DNA of 64,000 nt from Endozoicomonas_A sp049275935 (GTDB lineage: Bacteria > Pseudomonadota > Gammaproteobacteria > Pseudomonadales > Endozoicomonadaceae), in the NCBI RefSeq assembly GCF_049275935.1, contig NZ_CP184830.1:682001-746000 (forward strand), read 5' to 3'. The position numbers were made by a program, and so were the translations under genes. How positions within the stretch are numbered: position 1 is the first letter of the stretch; the number at the start of each line of letters is the position of its first letter. Positions 44,559 through 54,395 of this stretch are shown piece by piece. The notes beneath the pieces are model-generated. The model worked only from the letters and a program-made list of their open reading frames with translations. It was not told where the DNA came from and searched no databases.

Positions 44559-46169
44559 ATGATGAAAAGAAGAAGTGCCCTGGTTGGCTTAACGCTTTGC
44601 TTGACTCTTTCGACTCCCGGATGGTCAGCAGAATCCCCAGGGAAATCAGCCCCTCATAAAAGCGTCAGGTATCTGGGAAGTCACCTGTTGCGCCCGGACG
44701 ACCAGAAAAGGGTCACTCATATTACTGGTGCTCACTTCGCTCATGTCGGAAATGGTTCAACAGGGACACTCTACCTGCTTTCTGGAGATGCCGGAGCAGG
44801 CTTCATCGGTCGTCATGGCTGGGGGGTCTTTTCCAAGCCCCACTACTACGAGCTGGATATGAGCAAGGTGGTTTTGGATCGTCAGAATCCTAATCACGGC
44901 GGACCTTTACCCAGTGAAGTGTTCGAATACCCTATCACCGAAGGCAAGAATGCCAAAACCCATCCCCTCTGGCTGAACGATGGTCATATTGCCCCCAGCG
45001 CCATCACTCTGACCAAAGACGGTGAGCTGATGATTTCCTCCAGTCAGAGTGATAGAGGCGTTACCGGCGTTATTGACTACAGGGCAATCGACATCCCCGC
45101 CTATGCAGGCTACGGCTACAGGCACGCGAATCGTGACGAAACCAGTCTGGCCACCCGAAACAATGGTTTTCTGAAAGCCTGGTATGATGCCCATGAGTTC
45201 TTCCCTGTACCTGTGCTTGACCTGATTCCGGCAGCCTTCCTGCATACCTTCAGGGAAATTCCCCTGCAACTCTCCAAAGGTGTTCACCACGTCGATATCG
45301 GACTGTCATCAAAATTCCTGCTCACAGAAAATGATCACAGACCCGGTCAGGTAGATAGCGCATTCAAACTGCCTAAACATTTTGAAAACAACAACTGGAT
45401 TCCTTTCCACATGGGATTGAAGGGTATTCAACAGGGATTAGGTGTGAAAAGTCTTGACCGTATTCCCAAGAGCAACCATTACGTTGCAGCAACCGCCGGA
45501 GCTCTGGTTCAGGATGCCAAACAATGGAATATCAATGAACATGTCCCACCTGTCAGGGTGGTGACCTTTACTACAGAACAACTGTCTAACAATGGCGAAC
45601 CGCTGCCAGGAAAATACCTGAACAGCCAACAGCTTCCTGCCAAGGGTGAAGTAACAATTCTGTCAGAGAAGCTCTATAACTTTTCTCTTCTGGGTTTAAG
45701 CCCTTCTGCAATGAAACAGCTGAAGAGCAGCCCGATTCGTACAGTCAGCGATATTGCGGTTCTCAATAAGAAAGAGGCTCTGTTCCTTGAGAAAACAGTG
45801 CTCCCTTATCGAAGTTCTGAATCCAATTTTATTACCCGGGTTTATCTGGTCGACCTGAGCAGTGGCAAGAATGTCAAAGGCAGTGAAATGTTTGCTGACA
45901 ACGAGCTGAACAAGGCATTCATGGATGCACCAGACTACTTTATGTCCAAGACCCTTATCTTTGACAGCCTTCAAGAGGACTCCCTGAAATTATTCGAAGA
46001 TGGAATAGGCTTTGATATTCACGAAACCTCTTTTGAGGCGATTGCTCGGGGTCCTGAAACGGTACAAGGGGGCAAAACATTTATGCTGGTCAGTTACTAT
46101 GACGGTGAAGATAGTAAACGGGGCACCCCAACCCGCCTCATGTATTTTACCTTGCCAGCCAGTAAATAA
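44559..46169 (+). CDS. Exported protein of unknown function, possible beta-propeller
   Basis: The protein has 536 residues from an ATG at 44559 with AGGTG upstream. The signal peptide MMKRRSALVGLTLCLTLS...SA is typical. The mature protein has many short beta-strand segments with Gly/Asp turns (GTLYLLSGDAGAGFIG, APSAITLTKDGELMISSS, SKFLLTEND, VRVVTF, TRVYLVDLSSGKNVKG), which suggests a propeller such as those in the esterase-like phytase or NHL classes. No catalytic motif is certain. A clear terminator follows. Confidence 0.7.
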   Translation: MMKRRSALVGLTLCLTLSTPGWSAESPGKSAPHKSVRYLGSHLLRPDDQKRVTHITGAHFAHVGNGSTGTLYLLSGDAGAGFIGRHGWGVFSKPHYYELDMSKVVLDRQNPNHGGPLPSEVFEYPITEGKNAKTHPLWLNDGHIAPSAITLTKDGELMISSSQSDRGVTGVIDYRAIDIPAYAGYGYRHANRDETSLATRNNGFLKAWYDAHEFFPVPVLDLIPAAFLHTFREIPLQLSKGVHHVDIGLSSKFLLTENDHRPGQVDSAFKLPKHFENNNWIPFHMGLKGIQQGLGVKSLDRIPKSNHYVAATAGALVQDAKQWNINEHVPPVRVVTFTTEQLSNNGEPLPGKYLNSQQLPAKGEVTILSEKLYNFSLLGLSPSAMKQLKSSPIRTVSDIAVLNKKEALFLEKTVLPYRSSESNFITRVYLVDLSSGKNVKGSEMFADNELNKAFMDAPDYFMSKTLIFDSLQEDSLKLFEDGIGFDIHETSFEAIARGPETVQGGKTFMLVSYYDGEDSKRGTPTRLMYFTLPASK

Positions 46170-46223
46170 AATCCGACACTTGGCATCTGGAAAAGCATGT
46201 AAAAAATGTACAAGAGTGCCGCA

Positions 46224-46252
46224 AAAGCCATTATCCCCCTGGTAATGGCTTT
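46224..46252 (+). terminator. Hairpin terminator after the exported protein gene
   Basis: A perfect 10-bp stem, AAAGCCATTA / TAATGGCTTT, with a 9-base loop lies 55 bp after the stop. Confidence 0.7.
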
Positions 46253-46429
46253 GTTCATTGTCAGACTCCGACATTATAAAATTCAGCTTCCTTCTACCAG
46301 ACCGTATACTCTGTGAACGCCACACCTTCTTCAACACTTTATGAAATATCCTGTTTATGCTCTCGTCTCAGTGCTGATATAGTAGAAATCAGAGAACAGA
46401 CCCAAGAACAATAAACGGATAGACAAGGC

Positions 46430-48133
46430 ATGGTCGATAAACCTTTGACAGGACTGGCTGCTCGACTGGTTGTCGACCAGCTGATCGATGAAAAGACACT
46501 CCGCTCCGCACTTTCACAGGCAGAAAAAACAAAGCAGCCCCTTGCCAGCTACCTGGTCCAGGAGAATTTACTCAGCGCCAAAGACATATCCCTGGCTACC
46601 GCAGAAGAATTTGGCATGCCAGTTATGGATCTTGATGCCTTTGACCCTGAAAACATCCCGAAGGAACTGATTCAGGAAAAGCTGATTCGCAAGCATAAAC
46701 TGATCCCGTTAATAAAGAGGGGGACCAGACTGTTTGTCGGGGTAATTGATCCCAGTGATCATACAGCTATTGATGAAATCCGATTCAGCAGCGGTCTTAT
46801 GGTGGATTCGGTACTGGTTGAAGAAGACAAGCTGGACAGATTCATTGATCAACTGCTGGATAGCAATGTTGATGCCCTGTCGAATTTCGATGATGAGGAA
46901 TTTGATAACCTTGAAGAGCTGGAAGTGGGTGCCGTCGAAGACAACGATGAGGAAGTAGCAGGGGAAGATGACGATGCCCCTGTCGTAAAATTCGTGAATA
47001 AAATGCTGCTCATTGCCATCAAATCAGGCGCATCGGATCTTCACTTTGAACCTTATGAAAAAACCTATCGGGTTCGATTTCGCACCGACGGCGTTCTTCA
47101 TGAAACCGCCAAACCACCTGCTGGCCTGGCACCCAGAATTGCATCCCGTCTGAAGATAATGTCTGCCATGGATATTTCAGAACGACGTAAGCCCCAGGAT
47201 GGTCGTATTAAAATGCGCCTGTCCAAAAGCAAATCCATCGACTTCCGGGTCAATACCCTGCCTACCCTTTGGGGTGAAAAAATCGTACTTCGGATTCTCG
47301 ACCCTTCCAGTGCCAAAATGGGCATTGATGCCCTGGGTTATGAAAAAACCCAAAAAGAAATGTACATGGAAGCCTTGCACCAACCCCAGGGTATGATTCT
47401 GGTCACAGGACCCACCGGTTCCGGTAAGACCGTCTCTCTCTATACGGGGCTGAATATTCTGAATACTCCGGAAAGAAACATTTCCACCGCCGAGGACCCT
47501 GTAGAAATCAACCTGGAAGGTATCAACCAGGTGAACGTTAATCCGAAGCAGGGGATGGATTTCTCTCAAGCTCTGAGAGCCTTCCTTCGTCAGGATCCTG
47601 ACATCATTATGGTGGGGGAGATTCGAGATCTTGAAACGGCCAACATCGCCATCAAAGCGGCCCAGACAGGCCACATGGTCATGTCCACGCTACACACCAA
47701 CAGCGCTCCGGAAACACTGACACGTCTGCAAAACATGGGGGTTCCTTCCTTCAACATTGCCACCTCTGTCAGCCTGATCATTGCCCAGCGTCTGGCCAGA
47801 CGCTTATGCAACCACTGTAAGGAAATAAAAGACATCCCAAAAGAAACACTGCTGGAAGAAGGTTTTACCGAAGAGCAGATCAAGTATGCCAAAATTTATG
47901 GCCCCAAGGGATGTGATCAATGCAGCAAGGGCTACAAAGGCCGTGTGGGTATCTATGAAGTCGTAAAGATCACACCGGCTCTGCAGCAAATCATTATGGA
48001 AGAGGGCAACTCCCTCCAGATTGCCGAAATTGCACAGAAAGAAGGATTTAATAACCTTCGCCAGTCTGGACTGTTAAAGGTTTTGGAGGGTGTGACCAGT
48101 CTCGAAGAAGCTAACCGGGTAACGCTTGAGTAA
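46430..48133 (+). CDS. pilB: Type IV pilus assembly ATPase
   Basis: The protein has 567 residues. The N-terminal GspE-N (MshEN) domain (about residues 1-150) precedes an acidic linker and the secretion ATPase with Walker A GPTGSGKTVS (about 328-337), the Asp box, Walker B RQDPDIIMVGEIRD (about 388-401), the His box GHMVMSTLHTN and the zinc-binding tetracysteine CNHC...CDQC. It powers pilus extension. The usual pilC and pilD neighbours do not follow; a family B MITE lies 39 bp after the stop, so the operon may have been split or pilB is solitary here. Confidence 0.93.
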   Translation: MVDKPLTGLAARLVVDQLIDEKTLRSALSQAEKTKQPLASYLVQENLLSAKDISLATAEEFGMPVMDLDAFDPENIPKELIQEKLIRKHKLIPLIKRGTRLFVGVIDPSDHTAIDEIRFSSGLMVDSVLVEEDKLDRFIDQLLDSNVDALSNFDDEEFDNLEELEVGAVEDNDEEVAGEDDDAPVVKFVNKMLLIAIKSGASDLHFEPYEKTYRVRFRTDGVLHETAKPPAGLAPRIASRLKIMSAMDISERRKPQDGRIKMRLSKSKSIDFRVNTLPTLWGEKIVLRILDPSSAKMGIDALGYEKTQKEMYMEALHQPQGMILVTGPTGSGKTVSLYTGLNILNTPERNISTAEDPVEINLEGINQVNVNPKQGMDFSQALRAFLRQDPDIIMVGEIRDLETANIAIKAAQTGHMVMSTLHTNSAPETLTRLQNMGVPSFNIATSVSLIIAQRLARRLCNHCKEIKDIPKETLLEEGFTEEQIKYAKIYGPKGCDQCSKGYKGRVGIYEVVKITPALQQIIMEEGNSLQIAEIAQKEGFNNLRQSGLLKVLEGVTSLEEANRVTLE

Positions 48134-48172
48134 TTGATTTCCCAACCTCCTGTCAACTCGTTCCCACGCTCT

Positions 48173-48422
48173 GAGAGTGTGTCGCAAAACTCTCTCCGGC
48201 GTGGGAACGCGTTGACTCCCATCATTGCCGGCTTCATTCTCGTCATTCCCGCGAAGGCGGCAATCCACACTGACTCTCCACCAGAACCATACTGCCCGGT
48301 GTCCCCCTGGCCTTGTCATCCCCGAGAAGGCAGAGATCCACCGTTGGCGCTGGATTCCCGCCTTCGCGGGAATGAAGGCTTCAGAGCGTGAGAACGAGCT
48401 GTTGGAGTTTTGCGACACCCTC
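48173..48422. mobile_element. Family B miniature element, copy 3 (inverted relative to 12113)
   Basis: The termini are GAGAGTGTGTCGCAAAACTC on the left and GAGTTTTGCGACACCCTC (48405-48422) on the right. The interior is the reverse complement of the 12113-12360 element, with the same ATTCCCGC...GCGGGAAT hairpins. Confidence 0.78.
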
Positions 48423-48463
48423 GCTCTGCATGGGAACCAGAGTTAAAGAGCAGGCAATGACGA

Positions 48464-51400
48464 TCAGAGACCAGCCCCAAGGGACAACAGTGTGGCATTA
48501 CCTCCGACAGCCGTCGTATTGATGGTGCGGGTACGTTCAGTAGAAAAGCGATACAGGTAGTGAGGCCCACCGGCTTTTGGACCGGTACCGGAGAGTCCCT
48601 GTCCACCAAATGGCTGAACACCGACCACCGCACCGATCTGATTACGGTTTATGTAGGCATTACCCACTTTAAGGCTTTGCTCAATGTAGGAGGAGGTCGC
48701 TTCGTTGCGGCTATGCACTCCCAGAGTCAGACCGTAACCTGTGCCGTTGATTTCCTGAATCACTTTATCCAGCTCAGAAGCCTTGTAGCGAATCAGGTGA
48801 AGAATCGGGCCAAAGTGTTCTTTTTCCAGTTGGCTGATGCTCTCAATCTCAAAGGCAACCGGCGCAATAAAGTAACCTTCATTGCATTCAGCCCCCAAAT
48901 CCACTTCGGCAATCAGGCGGGCTTCCTGCTTCATGCGATCAATATGAGCCTGGAGTCCTTTAAGGGCGATTTCACTGATGACAGGGCCAAGGTCTGTTTC
49001 CTGCAGGGCTGGGTGACCCACCTTCAGTTCTGCCATCGCACCGACCAGCAAGTCTTCAATACGATCAGCAATATCTTCCTGAACATAGAGCACTCGCAAC
49101 GCTGAACAACGTTGCCCGGCACTGGCGAAAGCAGACTGAACAACGTCATTAACGACCTGCTCAGGGAGAGCAGTAGAGTCTGCGATCATGGCATTCTGAC
49201 CACCGGTCTCGGCAATCAGAGGGATAATAGCGCCCTCTCGCGCAGCCAGAGTCTGGTTTATTAATCTTGCAGTCTGGGTTGAACCTGTGAAAGCAACACC
49301 GGCAATACGAGGATCAGCGGTCAACTGATGACCAATATCCTTACCTTCACCCGGTACCAGTTGAATCACATCGGCAGGCACGCCGGCTTCCAGCATCATC
49401 TCAACAGCTCGTGCAGCAATCAGAGTGGTTTGCTCGGCGGGCTTGGCTACAACCGTGTTACCACAGGCCAGCGCGGCAACCACCTGACCCAGGAAAATAG
49501 CCAGAGGGAAGTTCCAGGGACTGATGCACAGAAAGACGCCTCGACCGGTCAGGTAAAGCTCATTGGATTCACCGGTAGGTCCTGGCATAACCTGAGGTGC
49601 TGAGAATTTTTCACGCGCCTGGTTGGCATAATAACGACAGAAATCTACCGCTTCACGCACTTCATCGATACTGTCGTGAATCGTTTTACCCGCTTCTTTA
49701 TGACAGAGTGCCACCAGCTCTTCAAGGTTGGCCTCCAGCAGGTCGGCCAACTTCTCCAGACTCTGGGCACGGGTTTCTACTGGTATCTTGTGCCAACGGT
49801 CAAACGCTTTGTGAGCCACTGAAATAGCCTGGTCCACTTCCTTTTCTCCGGCGAAGTGCAGACGACCTGCGAGCTCGCTGAGCTGGTAAGGACACTGCAC
49901 ATCAACCACTTTTTCAGTTTCAACCTTTTGGCCGGAAATCACGGGACCTTTGTGCCACGTTTGGCCCATAAACTTCTGTACAGATTCAGAAAACGGCTGC
50001 CACTGTGACTCAATATCGATATTGACACCTATGGAATTAACTCTGTCTTTTCCAAAAATAGCTACCGGTAAAGGAATTCTGTCATTGGCCAGAGAACTAT
50101 GCTTCTCGAGCACAGTGACAGGATGATGAACCAGGTCCTTTACGGGTGTCCTGGCATCCACCAGACGATGAACAAAAGAGGAGTTAGCACCATTTTCCAA
50201 AAGTCGACGCACCAGATAGGGCAGCAAATCTTTGTGACTACCCACAGGTGCATAAATGCGAACGTCCGGTTTTTCCTGATCCAGTACCGTGTTATAGAGC
50301 GCATCACCCATTCCGTGCAGACGCTGGAATTCATAATGTTTATGTTCTGCGATGCTCAGAATGCTGGCAACAGTATGAGCATTGTGGGTAGCAAACTGAG
50401 GGTAAATAGCCCCTTTAACAGGATCACTCAGCAGAAAACGGGCACACACCAGATAAGCAACGTCTGTTGCTTCTTTGCGCGTGTATACCGGGTAGCCGGA
50501 ATAGCCGGATTGCTGACACAGTTTTATTTCACTGTCCCAGTAGGCACCTTTTACCAGACGCACAGGAATTTCATCACCCTGCTCTTTTGCCAGAGCTGCC
50601 AGCCAGGCAAGAACGGGGAGTGCTCTTTTACCGTAAGCCTGTACAACCAGTCCGAAAGCACCCCATCCCTGACAATCAGGATGACGGTAGAGTTTCTCGA
50701 ACAGTTTCAGAGACAACTCAAGGCGGTCCTGCTCTTCGGCATCAATGGTGATTCCCACATTCAGGCTTCTGGCAGTGCGAATCAGTTCCAGCACGCTGTC
50801 GAACAGTTCTTTCAAGACACGGGTTTCATTGGCCACTTCATAACGGGGATGCAGGGCAGAAAGTTTGATCGAAACGCTGGGACGAGGGCCCTTGTAGCCA
50901 CCCTTCTGCTCCTGACCAACGGACCTGACAGCCGTCAGGTAGGAAGCGAGATATTTCTGAGCATCGCTTTCGGTCAGTGCTGCTTCACCCAGCATATCGA
51001 AAGAATAGGTGTAACCTTTCTCTCTTGGCTTTCGACCATTCCTGAGTGCTTCTGCAATAGTGCGACCCAGTACAAAATGCTCACCCATAATTTTCATCGC
51101 CTGGTTCACAGCCTGACGAATCAAGGGTTCACCCATTTTTTTAACCAGTCGACCAATCACGCTAGCCGGGCGACCGTCTTCCGATTTGCCTAATGTCACC
51201 ACTTTACCGGTCAACATCAGACCCCAGGTGGAGGCATTCACCAATAGCGAATCGCTCTGTTTGAGATGCCTTTCCCACTCAGCGACACTGAGTTTGTCAC
51301 GAATCAGGGCATCGGCGGTTTCAGAGTCAGGAATTCTCATCAGGGCTTCTGCCAGACACATCAGCAGAATACCTTCACGGGTATCCAGGCTGTATTGCAA

Positions 51401-51634
51401 CAACATAGAGTCAATCATATGAATGGAATCTTCCCGGGCTCGAACCTGCTCGACCAGATCGGTAGCTCGTCGGGTTACCACAGCCAGCTGCTGCGGACTG
51501 GGTCTGGCCAAATCGGCCAGCTGTGCCAGTAAGGCTGACTCATCCACACTGTATTGTGGAGAGATAGTCTTCCAGAGCCTGGTTGGGCTCTGCTGGATGA
51601 ATTCAGGCTCAAATAAGGCCTTAGCCTCAAACAT
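48464..51634 (-). CDS. putA: Bifunctional proline dehydrogenase / L-glutamate-gamma-semialdehyde dehydrogenase
   Basis: The protein has 1056 residues. The N-terminal proline dehydrogenase barrel (about residues 150-460) has KGAYWDSEIK and the FAD-binding EFQRLHGMG. The C-terminal aldehyde dehydrogenase (about 560-1030) has TGSTQTAR, the catalytic Glu in AETGGQNA and the catalytic Cys in GQRCSALRV. The protein lacks the N-terminal ribbon-helix-helix repressor domain and the extra C-terminal ALDH-like domain, so it is a short type A PutA, which needs a separate regulator. It oxidises proline to glutamate. Confidence 0.95.
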   Translation of the reverse strand: MFEAKALFEPEFIQQSPTRLWKTISPQYSVDESALLAQLADLARPSPQQLAVVTRRATDLVEQVRAREDSIHMIDSMLLQYSLDTREGILLMCLAEALMRIPDSETADALIRDKLSVAEWERHLKQSDSLLVNASTWGLMLTGKVVTLGKSEDGRPASVIGRLVKKMGEPLIRQAVNQAMKIMGEHFVLGRTIAEALRNGRKPREKGYTYSFDMLGEAALTESDAQKYLASYLTAVRSVGQEQKGGYKGPRPSVSIKLSALHPRYEVANETRVLKELFDSVLELIRTARSLNVGITIDAEEQDRLELSLKLFEKLYRHPDCQGWGAFGLVVQAYGKRALPVLAWLAALAKEQGDEIPVRLVKGAYWDSEIKLCQQSGYSGYPVYTRKEATDVAYLVCARFLLSDPVKGAIYPQFATHNAHTVASILSIAEHKHYEFQRLHGMGDALYNTVLDQEKPDVRIYAPVGSHKDLLPYLVRRLLENGANSSFVHRLVDARTPVKDLVHHPVTVLEKHSSLANDRIPLPVAIFGKDRVNSIGVNIDIESQWQPFSESVQKFMGQTWHKGPVISGQKVETEKVVDVQCPYQLSELAGRLHFAGEKEVDQAISVAHKAFDRWHKIPVETRAQSLEKLADLLEANLEELVALCHKEAGKTIHDSIDEVREAVDFCRYYANQAREKFSAPQVMPGPTGESNELYLTGRGVFLCISPWNFPLAIFLGQVVAALACGNTVVAKPAEQTTLIAARAVEMMLEAGVPADVIQLVPGEGKDIGHQLTADPRIAGVAFTGSTQTARLINQTLAAREGAIIPLIAETGGQNAMIADSTALPEQVVNDVVQSAFASAGQRCSALRVLYVQEDIADRIEDLLVGAMAELKVGHPALQETDLGPVISEIALKGLQAHIDRMKQEARLIAEVDLGAECNEGYFIAPVAFEIESISQLEKEHFGPILHLIRYKASELDKVIQEINGTGYGLTLGVHSRNEATSSYIEQSLKVGNAYINRNQIGAVVGVQPFGGQGLSGTGPKAGGPHYLYRFSTERTRTINTTAVGGNATLLSLGAGL

Positions 51635-51813
51635 GCGGTGTCTCCCCCAATGACGGCAAACCTGATCCTGTGCCGTATGATCAATCTAATCGGGAAATGC
51701 CTATGACGATGACATCTCCAATTAAGGCAAATGAGCAGCCTCCAGTGGCTTTTGGCCAGCCCGCAATCATGCACAAAATCAAACAGAATTCCCAGATACA
51801 GAAGACAGATTTT

Positions 51814-51830
51814 TGTACAATCCCTGTACA
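51814..51830. promoter_or_regulatory. TGTACA-N5-TGTACA repeat upstream of putA
   Basis: Two palindromic TGTACA hexamers spaced 5 bp apart lie 180 bp upstream of putA, a spacing of one helical turn centre to centre. This is a possible operator for an outside regulator, since this PutA lacks its own DNA-binding domain. Confidence 0.3.
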
Positions 51831-51910
51831 CTTCCCGCTGCTGATCTGATTTATCTGCCCATGGACTGTCGCAAAACCGCCAACCCAATAAAAGGGCGGC
51901 AGTCAGATCA

Positions 51911-54376
51911 TTACTTATTCACTATACCTTTTTGATGACTGAAGTCATCGTTCTTGTCCACTTCAGCAGGCTTACGTTTTCGGTGCATTCTTTTGTGCCT
52001 GGTCAGGGCTATAGCATTCTTGCAGAGCTTCCCACATCGCTGCTGCAGACCATTCTCCCCGAACTCGATCACATCACAGGTTTTTTGCCCGCTGTGGTTT
52101 CTTCTTTTGTGATCCGCCAGGCTTCTGGCACTGTTGCAGACCTCCCCACATGGCCGCTGCAGGCCATCCTTCCCCATCACGCTCAGGTTACAGGTTTTCT
52201 GCCCACTGTGGTGTCTTTGTTTGTGCACCTTCAAGGCTGTTTGACTCCTGCAGACAAACCCACATCGCCGCCGCTGGCCATCGTCTCCGACCAGGGTTAC
52301 AGCACAGGTTTTCTGTTCAGTATGGTAGTTTCTTTTGTGATCTAACAGTGTTTTGGCATTCTTGCAGACCTTCCCACATGGCCGAGGCTGGCCATCTTCC
52401 CCTGCCACTTTTACATCACAGGTTTGGTCAAGGATATGGTTTATTTTTATATGGTCGCTCAGGGCTTGAGCACCCCTGCAGACTTTTCCACATGGCCGCT
52501 TCTGACCAGTGTTACCGAGTATTGTTACATCACAGGTTTTTTGCCCGGTGTGATATCGGCTTTTGTGAGATGAAAAGGCTTGAGCACTATTGCAGACCAT
52601 CCCGCATGGCCGCCGCTGACCATCGTCTCCGACCAGGATCAGTTCACAGGTTTTTTGTCCACTGTGCTCTCTTCTTTTGTGATCCGAAAAGGCTTTTGCA
52701 TTCTTGCAGACTTTCCCACATGATCGCTGCTGGCCATCCTCACCGACCACGGTTAGCTCACAGTTTATTTGCTCACTATGGTATTGGCTTCTGTGCTCCA
52801 ACAAGGCTTTTATATTCCTGCAGACCATCCCGCATGAGCGCAGCTGGCCATCCTCCCCTGACACGGAATAGCCACAGATTTGTTGTCCGCTGTGGTGTAT
52901 TCTTTTGTGAACCGCCAGGCTCATGGAATTCTTGCAGATTTTTCCACATGGCCGCTTCTGACCTCCTTTATCGACCATGGTTAAGTCACAGGTTTTTTGC
53001 CCGGTGTGATATCGTCTTTTGTGAATTGAAAGGGCTTTAGTATTATCGCAGACCTTCCCACATGGCTGCGGCTGGCCATACTCATCCAACATTGTCAGTT
53101 TACAGGTTTTTTGCCTGCTTTTGTTTCTGGCCGGTATTGCGCCGGTTTGCGAAAGATGAGACTGTCTCTGACCCAACTTGGGTGATCCAGTGATTGTTTG
53201 CTGTGCTTCAGAATGATTTAGCGTTGAGGAAATTCCCATTTCTTCTAAAAGACTTACTGGATCGAGTGGCCCGTTAATAACTTCAAAATCATTGACAGTA
53301 CAAGGCAAACTCCCGGACATTGGCAAATCATCACCCATTGACCCGATAAAGTCAGTTGTCTCGGCGACCCCGTCTAAGGCGACCCCGTCTGAGGTGACCC
53401 CGCCTAAAAAGATGCAGCCATTGGCTGTATTGCCATCAATACTATTTCCCTGTATCTGTAAAAGTGGATCAAGATCAAATCGGCTTTGAATCGTAGGAAG
53501 ACCGATCGACGTGTCAAAAAGCGGGTTTTGTTGGCAATCTTCAGTGTTTAAAGGAGCAAAATGATATGAGCAAATAAAGCAATGTCCACTGACCAAATGG
53601 GGGCATAAACCCTTTAGGGAGTCCAGCGTCCATTCAGAAGATCCACTGCTATCAAATAATGTTCGGAATTGACAAACGCCGTGACAGGGATAGACAAGAC
53701 AATTTAAACCCAGACTATGCCGATGTTGTTGAGGATCTCTGTTATCACCGCCAGAGCCAGAATTCAGAAGGCTGGTTATAGACCCTGTACTTTGGAGGGT
53801 GGCTTGGGAGGCTCGCTGGCCTGATGATTTTGATGGTGAGTATTGTGGGGAATTTTCTCCAGAACCAAACATCGCAGTGATGATAGCAAACGGATGGCAA
53901 TGATTCAGTTCCTGTTGTGCAATCGATTTAAATAGCGGTGAATCAAGGTTCCAATAGTTTTTTAAAAACCAACCGACAGCGACGACCAGATCCAAAGGTT
54001 GCCGTGAATAAAGGCTGGTGCCTGAAGAGAAATCTTTGCTGCTCAGGATCAGTTTATAAACAACCAGCAACTGTGTGGCATAAAACAACCGCCATGAAAT
54101 CGACTCAATAAGGGTCGTTTTTAACCGGTAACTGCCAAGCCTGTGTCGTTTTTTATCAGAAAATAAATCTGATCCTGCATAGCCGCTTATATCGGTAATG
54201 TCTGACGGATTGCCCGGCAAGGTATGCTGGTCAGGTTTTATAGAAAAGTTCTTATTTGGAAGTCCGGAATTCTGTTCAAGCTCGACAATAAAACTTTGTG
54301 TGAACGCTTTAGTTTGAAAGGCAACAGACAACGACATTAGCAAGAGCAGTGCCGTAAAGACTGAGTGTTTAATAAT
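51911..54376 (-). CDS. Secreted variant-C2H2 zinc-finger array protein 1 (10 fingers)
   Basis: The protein has about 821 residues. The signal peptide begins IIKHSVF at an ATT (54376). An in-frame ATG at 54403, overlapping the previous stop as ATGACTGA, is an alternative start. The N-terminal half carries a shared region with two hydrophobic stretches (ISWRLFYATQLLVVYKLIL and VVAVGWFLKNYW), then a Cys/His motif C-x5-C-x3-C...CPHL-x2-GHC-x2-C. The C-terminal half has ten 34-36-residue repeats of C-x13-C-x3-C-x5-L-x2-H-x4-H joined by (S/T)GQ(K/Q)xC linkers. The repeat matches classical C2H2 except for the widened Cys-Cys loop and Cys in place of the core Phe. It ends with HRKRKP. Its DNA, RNA or protein target is unknown. 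Confidence 0.85.
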   Translation of the reverse strand: MIKHSVFTALLLLMSLSVAFQTKAFTQSFIVELEQNSGLPNKNFSIKPDQHTLPGNPSDITDISGYAGSDLFSDKKRHRLGSYRLKTTLIESISWRLFYATQLLVVYKLILSSKDFSSGTSLYSRQPLDLVVAVGWFLKNYWNLDSPLFKSIAQQELNHCHPFAIITAMFGSGENSPQYSPSKSSGQRASQATLQSTGSITSLLNSGSGGDNRDPQQHRHSLGLNCLVYPCHGVCQFRTLFDSSGSSEWTLDSLKGLCPHLVSGHCFICSYHFAPLNTEDCQQNPLFDTSIGLPTIQSRFDLDPLLQIQGNSIDGNTANGCIFLGGVTSDGVALDGVAETTDFIGSMGDDLPMSGSLPCTVNDFEVINGPLDPVSLLEEMGISSTLNHSEAQQTITGSPKLGQRQSHLSQTGAIPARNKSRQKTCKLTMLDEYGQPQPCGKVCDNTKALSIHKRRYHTGQKTCDLTMVDKGGQKRPCGKICKNSMSLAVHKRIHHSGQQICGYSVSGEDGQLRSCGMVCRNIKALLEHRSQYHSEQINCELTVVGEDGQQRSCGKVCKNAKAFSDHKRREHSGQKTCELILVGDDGQRRPCGMVCNSAQAFSSHKSRYHTGQKTCDVTILGNTGQKRPCGKVCRGAQALSDHIKINHILDQTCDVKVAGEDGQPRPCGKVCKNAKTLLDHKRNYHTEQKTCAVTLVGDDGQRRRCGFVCRSQTALKVHKQRHHSGQKTCNLSVMGKDGLQRPCGEVCNSARSLADHKRRNHSGQKTCDVIEFGENGLQQRCGKLCKNAIALTRHKRMHRKRKPAEVDKNDDFSHQKGIVNK
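53363..53407 (-). repeat. 15-bp tandem repeat in ZF1 (3 units)
   Basis: Three copies of a GGCGACCCCGTCTAA-type unit encode ...SDGV-ALDGV... pentapeptides. A related run of four units is in the paralogue at 60463-60522. Confidence 0.75.
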
Positions 54377-54395
54377 TCTGTCCTTGCTCTCTGAT

